DNA of 16,051 bases from Candidatus Woesearchaeota archaeon (GCA_019322805.1 JAHWIC010000028.1:1-16051); one strand, 5' to 3'. Positions 7,166 through 15,162 are shown, counted from the first letter of the stretch. The notes: generated by a model not told the origin, from the letters alone. Translations and numbers: made by a program.

Positions 7166-9007
7166 ATGAATATAATAGATATGGTGCGGATTGGCAAGCC
7201 ATTTGGGTTATGGGGTATGCTTGTATTAATTCCATTTATACTGCTCTATTTGATAAGACCAAAGGTAAAGGATAAGGTTATTCCTTCCTTGATGTTCTTG
7301 ATGAAACAGCAAAGAATATCGATACAGGCTTCTTTTTTCAGAACCTTGATGAGGAATTTTCTGTTTTTTATCCAGTTTTTAACCCTGGCAGGGCTTGCTT
7401 TTTCATTAGCGATGCCTTATATCACCATCCCATACAAAGCAAGCTCAGAAAATACTGTAGCGATATTAGATGTAAGCGCAAGTATGCACACAAAGCATGG
7501 CATGTCAACAAGGTTTGACAAAGCCTTAAGTGAAATCAAACCAAAATTAAGCGGCAGGATAAGCATAATAGCTGCTGAGAACCAGCCGTTGATTTTATTA
7601 AAAGAAGAGAAAAAGGATGAAGCACTGAGGATATTGTCCAAGTTAAATCCAAAGGCAACGACAACCAATATTGGTGATGCTTTATCAATTGCCAAGGATA
7701 TCCTTAAAGGCAAAAAAGGCAAGGTGGTTATTGCAAGCGACTTTATCTCAGATGAAAGCTCAGACATCCTTGTCATGAGAAGGGACTTAATGGCAAAAGG
7801 CCATGTTGTGGAGTTCATCAACCTGGCAAACAAAGCACGCAATATCGGAATCATTGATATGAAGGTAAGCAAATATGAGACAAAGATCAGGGTAAAGAAC
7901 TACAATGATGGAGCAGAGGATGTTACAGTAAAGCTTCTTAAGGACAACGGTGCATTAGACGAAGAAACAGTGGCAATCGCTGCAAATTCTATTGAGGCTT
8001 TGAGTTTTGAAACACCGCTTGGCACAAGCATGATTCAGTTAGATGTAAAAGACGATTTTGAAATTGATAATAGTGCTTACATAAGCACGCCGTTGAGCAA
8101 GAAGATCAGAACCTTGCTGGTAACAAATGAGAAAACAAGCTACCTCATGTACGCGTTAGAGGCTTCAAAAGACATTGACTTAGAGGTAAGACATCCTCCA
8201 ACAATTAATGCATTTAATATAGACCATGATATTGTGATAATAGACAAAGTAGACAAGTCAGAGGTAATACCTTCTGATATTGTTGATATAAAGCGCTATG
8301 TTAATGACAGGGGAGGAAAGCTGATAATCACAGCCCAGGAGGACCTAGCACAGATTGACATGCTTGGCATGCTGCCAATAGTTATAGATGGTCTTAGCGA
8401 ACCATCGATTGTATGCATTGATTTGGTAAACCAGTTCACACAGCAGTTTGATGATAACGAATGCTTTACAAGCTCAAAGTATTTCAAAGGAACTGCCAAA
8501 GAAGGCTCTGCTGTGATAGCCTCTGCTGGTAACACGCCGATAATGGTTCTCAGCGAGCTTGGAAAAGGAACTGTATTCTATTATGGAATATTCGACGATA
8601 CAAGCAACTTCAAAACACAGCCAGCATACCCAATATTCTGGAACAGCCTAATCAATTATCTTGTTGGAACAGGCAGTATGGAGGACTATAACTTTAAGAC
8701 AGGAGCATTGCTTTCGATAAAAGAGCAGGATGTGACAACACCGTCAACAACTATGACAACATCAAAGCTTATTTTTGATGAGATTGGCTGGTATAAACTA
8801 GAGAGCAAAACAATTGCAGCAAGCCTATTGGATGAAACAGAATCAGATGTAAGTGGCGAGACTATTCTTGATGAAACAGAAGCAGAGCTGACAGCAGGAA
8901 AAGAGAGTGAAAAGACTGATATGAGCCTGGAGATAGGATTAGTCATCTTAGCATTATTCCTATTATGGATTGAACTATTTTATATAAAGCGAAGAGGTGA
9001 CATATGA
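7166..9007 (+). CDS. BatA-type membrane protein with extracellular VWA domain
   Basis: 613 residues. The N-terminus (residues 1-50, with TM1 about 14-30 and then RPKVKDKVIPSLMFLMK) is the BatA/aerotolerance-type domain. TM2 is about 64-84. A VWA domain follows, with the MIDAS motif DVSAS at 102-106, TTNIGDAL as the Thr region and VVIASDF as the Asp region. Next come beta-rich and glutamine-amidotransferase-like segments (IVIIDKVD; RYVNDRGGKLIITAQED; LGKGTVFYYGIFDD), without an obvious catalytic triad. TM3 is about 588-605, with a basic tail (IKRRGD). The basic segment between TM1 and TM2 puts the VWA part outside the cell. An acidic stretch just before TM3 repeats LLDETE / ILDETE. The MIDAS site would bind a metal and a protein ligand. 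The stop overlaps the next start by ATGA. Family context is MoxR/VWA/DUF58 modules; the client is unknown. Confidence 0.85.
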   Translation: MNIIDMVRIGKPFGLWGMLVLIPFILLYLIRPKVKDKVIPSLMFLMKQQRISIQASFFRTLMRNFLFFIQFLTLAGLAFSLAMPYITIPYKASSENTVAILDVSASMHTKHGMSTRFDKALSEIKPKLSGRISIIAAENQPLILLKEEKKDEALRILSKLNPKATTTNIGDALSIAKDILKGKKGKVVIASDFISDESSDILVMRRDLMAKGHVVEFINLANKARNIGIIDMKVSKYETKIRVKNYNDGAEDVTVKLLKDNGALDEETVAIAANSIEALSFETPLGTSMIQLDVKDDFEIDNSAYISTPLSKKIRTLLVTNEKTSYLMYALEASKDIDLEVRHPPTINAFNIDHDIVIIDKVDKSEVIPSDIVDIKRYVNDRGGKLIITAQEDLAQIDMLGMLPIVIDGLSEPSIVCIDLVNQFTQQFDDNECFTSSKYFKGTAKEGSAVIASAGNTPIMVLSELGKGTVFYYGIFDDTSNFKTQPAYPIFWNSLINYLVGTGSMEDYNFKTGALLSIKEQDVTTPSTTMTTSKLIFDEIGWYKLESKTIAASLLDETESDVSGETILDETEAELTAGKESEKTDMSLEIGLVILALFLLWIELFYIKRRGDI

Positions 9008-11427
9008 TACCAAACCTTAGCCTTAGGCTGTGCAGGTTCGGCTACTGCTTGATGTATTCCTATGTTATTCTGTTTGCTATGGCTCTTATACCAATCATTA
9101 TTCTTGTGATATACAAGAATTTTGTTAAGTTTAATAATAAGTTAGAAAAGAAGGAATTTGTAAGAAGCAGAAGAGGCATTAGATTATTCTTGTTATATAC
9201 AAGAATCTTAATCTTTATGTGCCTTGCAATTGCGATTGCAACGCCCTATGCTGAAAAAGTCATAACCCTGCCCGGAGATCCTTCCCTGAAGATACTTGCG
9301 GATAATTCAAGCTCTTTTGGACTGTTTGAGGTAAATGTAGAGGAGCTTAAGACAAAGCTTGAGGAGAAGCTCCCGGTAAGCCTTGTTTACATAGCCGAAG
9401 GTGAATCATCAAAGATTGGTGATGCTATCATACAGAATGCGGTGGGTGATGATAATCTTTTATTGATAAGTGACGGAAACAACAATGAGGGAAGAAGCCT
9501 TGGTGACGTCATATTGTTCGCGTCAACACTCAACACATCAATCAATATGCTGAATATAAAACCGACAAAAAGCGACGTCGGCATCAGGGTTGTAGGGCCT
9601 AAAGAGGTTATTGTTGGAACTGAAAATGAATACCTGGTAAGAGTCGCAAATGTTGGTGAGGAATTAAATTATCATATTGAGGTTAGTGTTGATAATGATA
9701 TAGTTATAGGAGCGGAAGCACAGGGCAGCAAGGACTTTACTTTCTCAAAAAGATTTTCAGGAGAGGGTTATCATAGGATAACTGCAAAGCTTACTGGCGT
9801 TGGTGAAAAGGATTATTTCGAGCAAAACAATATTTTCTATAAGGCAGTCAAGGTGGTTCCAAGACCTCGTTTGTTGTATGCAGCAGAGAAATCTTCTCCC
9901 CTGCTAAGCATACTAAACACAATATATGATGTAGAAGCAGGCACAACTGTACCAACAACTAGCCTGGACTATGATGCAATAATATTAGATGATATTCCTA
10001 TAGAAAACATAAACTACAAAGTAGACTCACTAAGCGAGTTTGTCTCTGAGAAAGGAAATGGCCTTTTGGTTGTCGGAGGATTAAACTCTTATGACAGAGG
10101 CGGCTACCAGGATTCATTATTTGAGACCCTGCTTCCGGTAAATGTTGGACAGGCGGAAATGGAGCAGAAGAGAAGTGCAAATATCGTTATTGTGATAGAC
10201 ATCTCTGAAAGTACAGGTTATACTGTTGGCACTGGCAGCATAGATGTTGAGAAAGCGCTTGCGATAGGCATGCTTGATGACTTTAGACAGGATGATATGG
10301 TTGGCGTGGTTGCATTTAACCACGTTGCATATCTTGTTTCTCCATTGACAAGATTAAGCGAAAAAAAAGATATTGAATCAAGGATAGCATCTCTAAAGGA
10401 TGTTGGAGGTACTGTTATCCTAGCAGGGCTCCAAAAAGCAGAGTTATTGCTTAGTGAAGCAAGAGGAAGCAAATATATCATCGTTATATCAGATGGGATG
10501 TCTCAGCTAAAGGAGGAAGCATTAGGATACGCTGACTCACTATGCAGTAGAGGGGTTAGGATATATACTGTAGGAGTTGGTGAAAAGACAAACAAGGAGT
10601 TTATGAGGAACTTAGCAGCAACTGGAAATGGGATTTATTTTGAGCCGGATGAAAGCCAGCATCTCAGATTACTGTTTGGAAGCTCGGCAGAGCCGTTGGA
10701 GGAGGATTTAAGCCTGGTTATGTTTGACAGCACGCATTTCATAACAAGGGGGGTTGAACTAAGAGCCAAGGTGTCAGGATTTAATTTTGTTGTTCCGAAA
10801 ATAACAGGAAGAAGGATCATAACGACAAATGAAGGCTATCCGATAATAACTATATGGAGGTATGGCCTTGGCAGGGTTGCTGCCCTATCAACAGATGATG
10901 GAGAGAAATGGAGTGGTGAGTTACTAAGCGCAAATAACTTTAAGCTGATAGGAAGGCTTGTAAACTGGGTTATTGGCGATGTCAGCAGAAACAAGAGGTA
11001 CGATGTTACAATAGATGACACAAACCTGGGAGAACCAACAAGGATTGTAGTTGTTTCAAACGATTTCCCAGAAGCTAAGGGCTTGTCGTTTGCAAAGGTT
11101 GATGCAAATCTTTATGTTGCAACAGCTGAGACAGATAAGACAGGATTTTATGAGTACTCTGATGCAATAGGTGCAGTGAATTACAAGAAGGAATATGAGA
11201 AACTTGGTCTAAACCAGGAGCTTGTTGATGTAGTTACCACAAGCGGCGGACATATCTTTGATCCTGAAAAGACTGATGAGATTGCGGATACAATAAAAAC
11301 AGTCTCAAGGAGAAAAAGGCTTGAGTTTGCCACATACAGATGGCCGTTTGTTTCAGCTGCTATTATAATATTTTTACTTGAGGTTTTTGTAAGGAGGTTA
11401 AGGGAGAATAAACTTATGCGCAGGTGA
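9004..11427 (+). CDS. Membrane protein with two VWA domains around a GATase-like domain
   Basis: 807 residues. TM1 is about 17-37, TM2 about 61-80, and TM3 about 781-796 with a basic tail (RRLRENKLMRR). The basic 38-60 loop places residues 81-777 outside. The first, compact VWA-like domain has DNSSS at 100-104, SSKIGDAI and LLLISDGN. It is followed by a beta-sandwich (VGPKEVIVGTENEYLVRVAN), a GATase1-like segment (GNGLLVVGGLNSYDRGGYQD) and a second VWA with DISES at 399-403, GGTVILAGL and VISDG. A conserved C-terminal part has YGLGRVAALSTDDGEKW. No amidotransferase triad is evident. The start at 9004 is chosen because GAGGTGA (8994-9000) lies just upstream and the gene overlaps the previous stop by ATGA; Met17 (9052) is an alternative. 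It probably forms a complex with the preceding VWA protein. Its role is inferred only from the cluster. Confidence 0.85.
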   Translation: MIPNLSLRLCRFGYCLMYSYVILFAMALIPIIILVIYKNFVKFNNKLEKKEFVRSRRGIRLFLLYTRILIFMCLAIAIATPYAEKVITLPGDPSLKILADNSSSFGLFEVNVEELKTKLEEKLPVSLVYIAEGESSKIGDAIIQNAVGDDNLLLISDGNNNEGRSLGDVILFASTLNTSINMLNIKPTKSDVGIRVVGPKEVIVGTENEYLVRVANVGEELNYHIEVSVDNDIVIGAEAQGSKDFTFSKRFSGEGYHRITAKLTGVGEKDYFEQNNIFYKAVKVVPRPRLLYAAEKSSPLLSILNTIYDVEAGTTVPTTSLDYDAIILDDIPIENINYKVDSLSEFVSEKGNGLLVVGGLNSYDRGGYQDSLFETLLPVNVGQAEMEQKRSANIVIVIDISESTGYTVGTGSIDVEKALAIGMLDDFRQDDMVGVVAFNHVAYLVSPLTRLSEKKDIESRIASLKDVGGTVILAGLQKAELLLSEARGSKYIIVISDGMSQLKEEALGYADSLCSRGVRIYTVGVGEKTNKEFMRNLAATGNGIYFEPDESQHLRLLFGSSAEPLEEDLSLVMFDSTHFITRGVELRAKVSGFNFVVPKITGRRIITTNEGYPIITIWRYGLGRVAALSTDDGEKWSGELLSANNFKLIGRLVNWVIGDVSRNKRYDVTIDDTNLGEPTRIVVVSNDFPEAKGLSFAKVDANLYVATAETDKTGFYEYSDAIGAVNYKKEYEKLGLNQELVDVVTTSGGHIFDPEKTDEIADTIKTVSRRKRLEFATYRWPFVSAAIIIFLLEVFVRRLRENKLMRR

Positions 11428-11431
11428 TAGA

Positions 11432-11938
11432 ATGATAATGAAAAAAGATGTTAACTTTGGATTGTTTATCTTAATAATTGCAACGCTTGTGTGTTTTGCA
11501 GGCTTTACAACATACTACCAGAGCACATTCGAGAATATATCTACAAACTACGCAGAGAAGATTGATGAGCTGGAGAAGGTAACTGATGACCTTCAGCTGC
11601 AAAAGAGCAGATTAAATGAGACCAGCTATGAATTAAAGATAAAGGTTGATCGTGAAACTGAATTAAGCGACAGGTATAATACTGTTAAATCTGAGAGAGA
11701 CCAGTTTGAACAAGACAATACAAACCTTAAAAGTGAACTTAGCACTACAAAAAGTAAGCTAAGCGAGACAGAAGCAACCCTAACAGCAACGCAAAGCACA
11801 CTTGCGCAGACAGCATCAGACCTTGAAAATGCCGAAGATGATGTAGCCGGGCTTAGGAATGATGTAGATGATCTATGTGATGAGATAAGCATCCTAGGCG
11901 GCTCTAGTGACCCAGATATAATAGATATATGCGGTTAA
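11432..11938 (+). CDS. Single-pass membrane protein with long extracellular coiled coil
   Basis: 168 residues. A short basic N-terminus (MIMKKD) precedes one TM (about 9-27), then a heptad-rich, charged coiled coil from about 38 to 150 (for example YAEKIDELEKVTDDLQLQKS; SETEATLTATQSTL). It ends in DLCDEISILGG and IDICG, leaving two Cys in the predicted extracellular tail. No enzyme motifs are seen. Such proteins often act as spacers or assembly partners, and here the partner could be the extracellular parts of the two VWA proteins. The start at 11432 has AGGTG at 11421-11425 upstream; ATG at 11438 is an alternative. Only four bases separate it from the previous stop. I do not recognise a specific family. 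Confidence 0.7.
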   Translation: MIMKKDVNFGLFILIIATLVCFAGFTTYYQSTFENISTNYAEKIDELEKVTDDLQLQKSRLNETSYELKIKVDRETELSDRYNTVKSERDQFEQDNTNLKSELSTTKSKLSETEATLTATQSTLAQTASDLENAEDDVAGLRNDVDDLCDEISILGGSSDPDIIDICG

Positions 11939-11939
11939 A

Positions 11940-12758
11940 ATGGATCAATTCAGAAAGGTGTTAAGGGAGATAAACTCCACATTAGGAAATATATCTGTAT
12001 TTGATAACCTATTGGATGCAGTTATTATCTTCCTTGTTTGCTTCTTAATCTTGATTCTTATCAAATTTTATCCTCTGCTGGCGCTTATACCAGCTATAAT
12101 ATATATGATTGTTGCTCCAATAAAAAAGGTAAATAAGCTAAAAAGGAAAAAAGCAAAGATTGTTGAAGAAAGCTATCCACCTTTGAAAGAAAAATTAAGG
12201 ACAGCTGTAGATAATATCCAGGTGAGCAATCCTATTGTTGAGGCTTTGCAGAGAGAAGTTATAAGTGATATGAGAAATGTGAGGATCTCCTCTTTTATTA
12301 GTGGAAAATCAACCTCTTATAAAATATTAGTATCTGTATCGTTATGCTTCATTATTCTGTTTGTAGCTGCTCATGATTTTGGTGTTGATATCAAAGATCT
12401 AGCTGATAAAGGTAGAAAGATTATTGATGCTGCTTATGTAATCGGCGGTGACGAATTAGGCGAGGAATTAGGAGAGATAATGGCAGCTACCGGCGGCACA
12501 GAATTGGATGACATTTATGGTAAGGAATCTACTGCAAATCTTGGCAATGAAGTTATAGATGTTGAGCTAAAACCAATAAGCTATGAAATAGATGTAAGGA
12601 AGGTTAAGGATGTTGAGGAAAAAGAATTTGAAGAGACTATCCTTGATGAGACATGCGCAGATGAAGGTGCCTGCACACCGCAGGAAAGCTTTAGAAACGA
12701 GTATCCAAAAGAGCAGCAGGAGCTTGTTAAGAATTATTTTTTAAAGATTTCAAAATAG
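11940..12758 (+). CDS. Three-TM membrane protein of unknown function in the VWA/MoxR cluster
   Basis: 272 residues; family not recognised. TM1 is about 26-42 and TM2 about 44-60, followed by a very basic stretch (KKVNKLKRKKAK) and a cytoplasmic segment to about 127. TM3 is about 128-145 and leads to an acidic C-terminal region predicted outside. That tail has the motif ETILDET followed by CADEGAC (two Cys). ETILDET also occurs just before TM3 of the BatA-type protein encoded at 7166-9007. The gene begins one base after the coiled-coil gene and lies directly before MoxR, so it probably belongs to the same complex. Its cytoplasmic loop is a candidate contact for the ATPase; this is inference. 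Confidence 0.7.
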   Translation: MDQFRKVLREINSTLGNISVFDNLLDAVIIFLVCFLILILIKFYPLLALIPAIIYMIVAPIKKVNKLKRKKAKIVEESYPPLKEKLRTAVDNIQVSNPIVEALQREVISDMRNVRISSFISGKSTSYKILVSVSLCFIILFVAAHDFGVDIKDLADKGRKIIDAAYVIGGDELGEELGEIMAATGGTELDDIYGKESTANLGNEVIDVELKPISYEIDVRKVKDVEEKEFEETILDETCADEGACTPQESFRNEYPKEQQELVKNYFLKISK

Positions 12759-12808
12759 AAAAATGAAAAGAATCAATGAAAAAAATAAAATGCGAGGTGG
12801 ATTAAAAA

Positions 12809-13747
12809 ATGAGAAGTTATAAAGAAACATTTGACACATTATTTAAAGAGATAGATAAGGTTATAGTTGGACAACGGGAAGTCATGGAACAGATCGTTGT
12901 TGCAATGCTCTGTGACAATAATGCCCTGATTGAGGGTTTTCCAGGGCTGGCAAAGACATTTGCAATAAGAACGTTATCCAGGCTTATGGACCTTAAGTTC
13001 AGCAGGATCCAAAGCACGCCAGACCTTATGCCGTCAGACATAACAGGAACATATATAATAGAAGAAACCTCTGGAGGAAGAAGAAACTTCAAGTTCCAGC
13101 CAGGACCTGTTTTTGCAAACATTGTACTGGCAGATGAGATAAACAGAGCTACACCAAAAACGCAGTCTGCTTTTCTTGAGGCAATGCAGGAAAAGCAGGT
13201 TACAGTTGGTAACTCAACATACAAGCTAGACCTGCCTTTCTTTGTTCTTGCAACACAAAATCCAATTGAGCAGGAAGGCACATATCCTCTGCCAGAAGCG
13301 CAGGCTGACAGATTCCTGCTTAAGATAAACATTGACTACCCCACAGAAAGTGATGAAGAAGAGATAGTAAACAGGTACACATCCGAGGCCAGGGAACACC
13401 ATTTGAGGACAATCTTTAACAAAAAACAGTTTCTAGCCTTACAGCAGATAGTCAGGCAGGTTCCTGTTGCAAATGACATAAAGCGCAAAGCAATAAAAAT
13501 AGTTACAACAACAAGGGAAAGCAAGAATTTGCTGCAGTATGGTGCTTCACCAAGAGCCTCTATTGGCCTTATACTAGCTTCAAAGGCGAGGGCGTTATTA
13601 ATGGGAAGAAACCATGTAGGTATGGAGGATATAATAAAACTGGCTTACCCCATTTTAAGGCACAGGATTATACTGAACTTTGAAGCGCAAAGAAAAGGGT
13701 TAAAAGCAGACGATGCAATAAAAGAAATAATCGGGAAAGTGAAGTAG
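12809..13747 (+). CDS. MoxR-family AAA+ ATPase
   Basis: 312 residues, full length for the family and cytoplasmic. Walker A is GFPGLAKT (43-50). Walker B is IVLADE (105-110), followed by the signature INRATPKTQSAFLEAMQEKQ. Sensor 1 is in LATQNPIEQEGTYPLPEAQ (N151), with an arginine in the ADRF segment that follows (R168). The sensor 2 region is YGASPRASIGL near residue 248. MoxR ATPases work with VWA/DUF58 partners as chaperones that mature or insert cofactors into envelope or multi-subunit proteins. Here the partners lie on both sides. GAGGTGG at 12794-12800 is a good ribosome binding site, 8 nt before the ATG. The gap of 50 nt to the previous gene makes it the only internal gene of the run with its own spaced Shine-Dalgarno. 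Confidence 0.95.
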   Translation: MRSYKETFDTLFKEIDKVIVGQREVMEQIVVAMLCDNNALIEGFPGLAKTFAIRTLSRLMDLKFSRIQSTPDLMPSDITGTYIIEETSGGRRNFKFQPGPVFANIVLADEINRATPKTQSAFLEAMQEKQVTVGNSTYKLDLPFFVLATQNPIEQEGTYPLPEAQADRFLLKINIDYPTESDEEEIVNRYTSEAREHHLRTIFNKKQFLALQQIVRQVPVANDIKRKAIKIVTTTRESKNLLQYGASPRASIGLILASKARALLMGRNHVGMEDIIKLAYPILRHRIILNFEAQRKGLKADDAIKEIIGKVK

Positions 13748-13766
13748 AAGGAGGCATCAATAATAA

Positions 13767-13917
13767 AATCAATTTAAAAAATCAATAACGAAAAAAAATA
13801 AATCCGATTTTTGCTTGATGTACACGCTAAAGCAAAAATCATCCACAGCCATTGCTAAAGAAAAGTAAGCGGATGAAAATTCCTTTATAGTGGTTGTGAA
13901 AGGAATTTTCGGATTTA
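13767..13917 (+). repeat. Four-way-junction intergenic element, copy C
   Basis: The head is 13767-13787. P1 is 13799-13805 with 13911-13917 (7 bp perfect, extendable to 9). P2 is 13806-13816 with 13830-13840 (11 bp). P3 is 13841-13846 with 13869-13874 (one A.C mismatch). P4 is 13875-13886 with 13899-13910 (12 bp). The P4 loop contains AGTGGTTGTG, shared exactly with copy B. Similarity to copy A continues downstream, including CAACTAATTGTGAA at 13969-13982. This copy lies between co-oriented genes (MoxR and the two-TM/DUF58 pair), so it may separate or attenuate the two halves of the cluster. No gene or clear promoter is seen in the rest of 13748-14038, other than a weak TATA-like ATTAAAATTA at 14002-14011. 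Confidence 0.85.
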
Positions 13918-14038
13918 TTAATTGTTATTGATTAAAAATTAAAGAAATAAAAAACACAAACAAGTGTGCAACTAATTGTGAACATTGTGTAACACCCAAT
14001 GATTAAAATTAATGGTGAAATAAAAAAGGCATAATACC

Positions 14039-14251
14039 ATGAAAAAAAGAAGATATATAACAATATTATACTTTGTTGAGTTTTACCTATTATATTACTT
14101 CTACTTTTCATTATTTTGCAAAAGCTGTTGGAATATCAAATATTACAACCCACATATAGCTGGGTTTTTATTGGGGCTAGCCTCGATGTATATCATATTC
14201 CTAATACTGCATAGTGATGTATTAATGGTTGAAAGGTACAAAAGAAAATGA
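14039..14251 (+). CDS. Small two-TM membrane protein coupled to DUF58 gene
   Basis: 70 residues, basic N-terminus (MKKRR), then two hydrophobic aromatic-rich helices (about 7-27 and 39-58) and a basic tail (VERYKRK). This predicts both ends inside the cell. The stop overlaps the DUF58 start as ATGA, indicating translational coupling. Many DUF58 proteins carry two N-terminal TM helices, whereas the DUF58 protein here has none. This ORF could supply the membrane anchor as a separate chain. There is no clear Shine-Dalgarno; a weak TATA-like sequence about 30 nt upstream would give a near-leaderless message. I do not recognise a family by sequence, and the main support is the overlap and topology. 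Confidence 0.6.
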   Translation: MKKRRYITILYFVEFYLLYYFYFSLFCKSCWNIKYYNPHIAGFLLGLASMYIIFLILHSDVLMVERYKRK

Positions 14252-15102
14252 TTGAAACAGGCTTTTTGGGTGAACTGGATAGATTTAGTCTGATTATAAG
14301 GAAGAGAGTCACCTCTAAATATACCGGGCCAAGAAAGTCAGCTGCAATGGGGCGCGGAATGATTTTCAAGGACCACAGGTTATATGCGCCAGGAGACGAC
14401 TTCAGGAGTATTGACTGGAAGGTTTATGCAAGAACTGACAACCTGTATATTAAGAACTATGAGGAAGAAAGAAACCTGGTAGTGCATGTTATTCTTGACT
14501 GCAGCAACAGTATGAATTTTGGCAAGCCAATAACAAAGTTTGAGTATGCCTCTATGATAGGCATTGGTTTTGCGTACCTTGCAATGAAGGAAAACGAGAA
14601 GTTCCAGTTTTCAACATTCTCTGATGACTTAGAGGTGTTCCAGCCTAAGAGAGGGATGTCCCAGTTGGCAGCTATGGTGCATCACCTAAACAGCCTAAAA
14701 ACAAAAGGCATATCAAAGTTAGGAGATGCTATATCTCAGTACAAGAGCCTGATAGGCAGCAAGTCTCTTGTTATATTAATATCTGATTTTCTTATAGATA
14801 TTCCAGAAATCAAGGATGCACTATACACCATTGGAAATCATGAAATGAAAGTCATACAAGTGCTAGACCCCATTGAGAAAGGATTAAAGTTCGAAGGAGA
14901 TTTTAAGCTAAAAGACAGCGAAACAAATCAAAGGATGAAGACTTTCATCAGCCCAAGGCTCAGGACAAAGTATGAAGGGCTGCTGGAGGAACATACAGCT
15001 AAGATAGGAAATGAGTGCGATACCCTGGGCATTGGCTTCTACCAGTTCACAACAGACATGCCAATATTCGATGCTTTCTATAAAATGCTGGAAAGGTTTT
15101 AA
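14248..15102 (+). CDS. DUF58 family protein (MoxR partner, VWA-like)
   Basis: 284 residues, no TM or signal peptide. The DUF58 signature is intact: GRGMIFKDHRLYAPGDDFR (35-53), SIDWKVYARTDNLYIKNYEE (54-73). It is followed by a VWA-like domain with the MIDAS motif DCSNS at 84-88 and the later LVILISDF. DUF58 proteins are encoded next to MoxR ATPases in most bacteria and archaea and are thought to be their adaptors. Here the gene lies 500 bases beyond MoxR, with repeat copy C and a small membrane-protein gene between. The start at 14248 is fixed by the ATGA overlap with that gene. A run of six T (15103-15108) directly after the stop could terminate transcription. Confidence 0.92.
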   Translation: MIETGFLGELDRFSLIIRKRVTSKYTGPRKSAAMGRGMIFKDHRLYAPGDDFRSIDWKVYARTDNLYIKNYEEERNLVVHVILDCSNSMNFGKPITKFEYASMIGIGFAYLAMKENEKFQFSTFSDDLEVFQPKRGMSQLAAMVHHLNSLKTKGISKLGDAISQYKSLIGSKSLVILISDFLIDIPEIKDALYTIGNHEMKVIQVLDPIEKGLKFEGDFKLKDSETNQRMKTFISPRLRTKYEGLLEEHTAKIGNECDTLGIGFYQFTTDMPIFDAFYKMLERF

Positions 15103-15108
15103 TTTTTT
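15103..15108 (+). terminator. T-run after the DUF58 stop codon
   Basis: Six T directly follow the stop codon, with no stem of note. Archaeal RNA polymerase can terminate at such runs, and a separate promoter starts the next gene about 45 nt on. Confidence 0.35.
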
Positions 15109-15142
15109 GTCAAATCCTGGTGACTAAAAAAAATAATAAAAA

Positions 15143-15162
15143 ATAAATATAAGTTATAAATA
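15143..15162 (+). promoter_or_regulatory. TATA region for the lipoprotein gene
   Basis: Two overlapping TATA-like sequences occur, TAAATATAA and TTATAAATA. The first is centred about 26 nt before the GTG at 15174, which would make the transcript leaderless. The second would start transcription inside the gene, so the first is preferred. Confidence 0.45.

Noticed and set aside
10117..10323. Minus-strand open frames inside the double-VWA gene
   Set aside because: No ribosome binding site or recognisable product. The plus-strand frame has two VWA motifs and an uninterrupted reading of 807 codons.
3089..13917. CRISPR array or insertion sequence as explanation for the three repeats
   Set aside because: The copies are thousands of bases apart with no regular spacers, no cas genes and no transposase. 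No clear terminal duplications are visible. A non-autonomous mobile element cannot be excluded.
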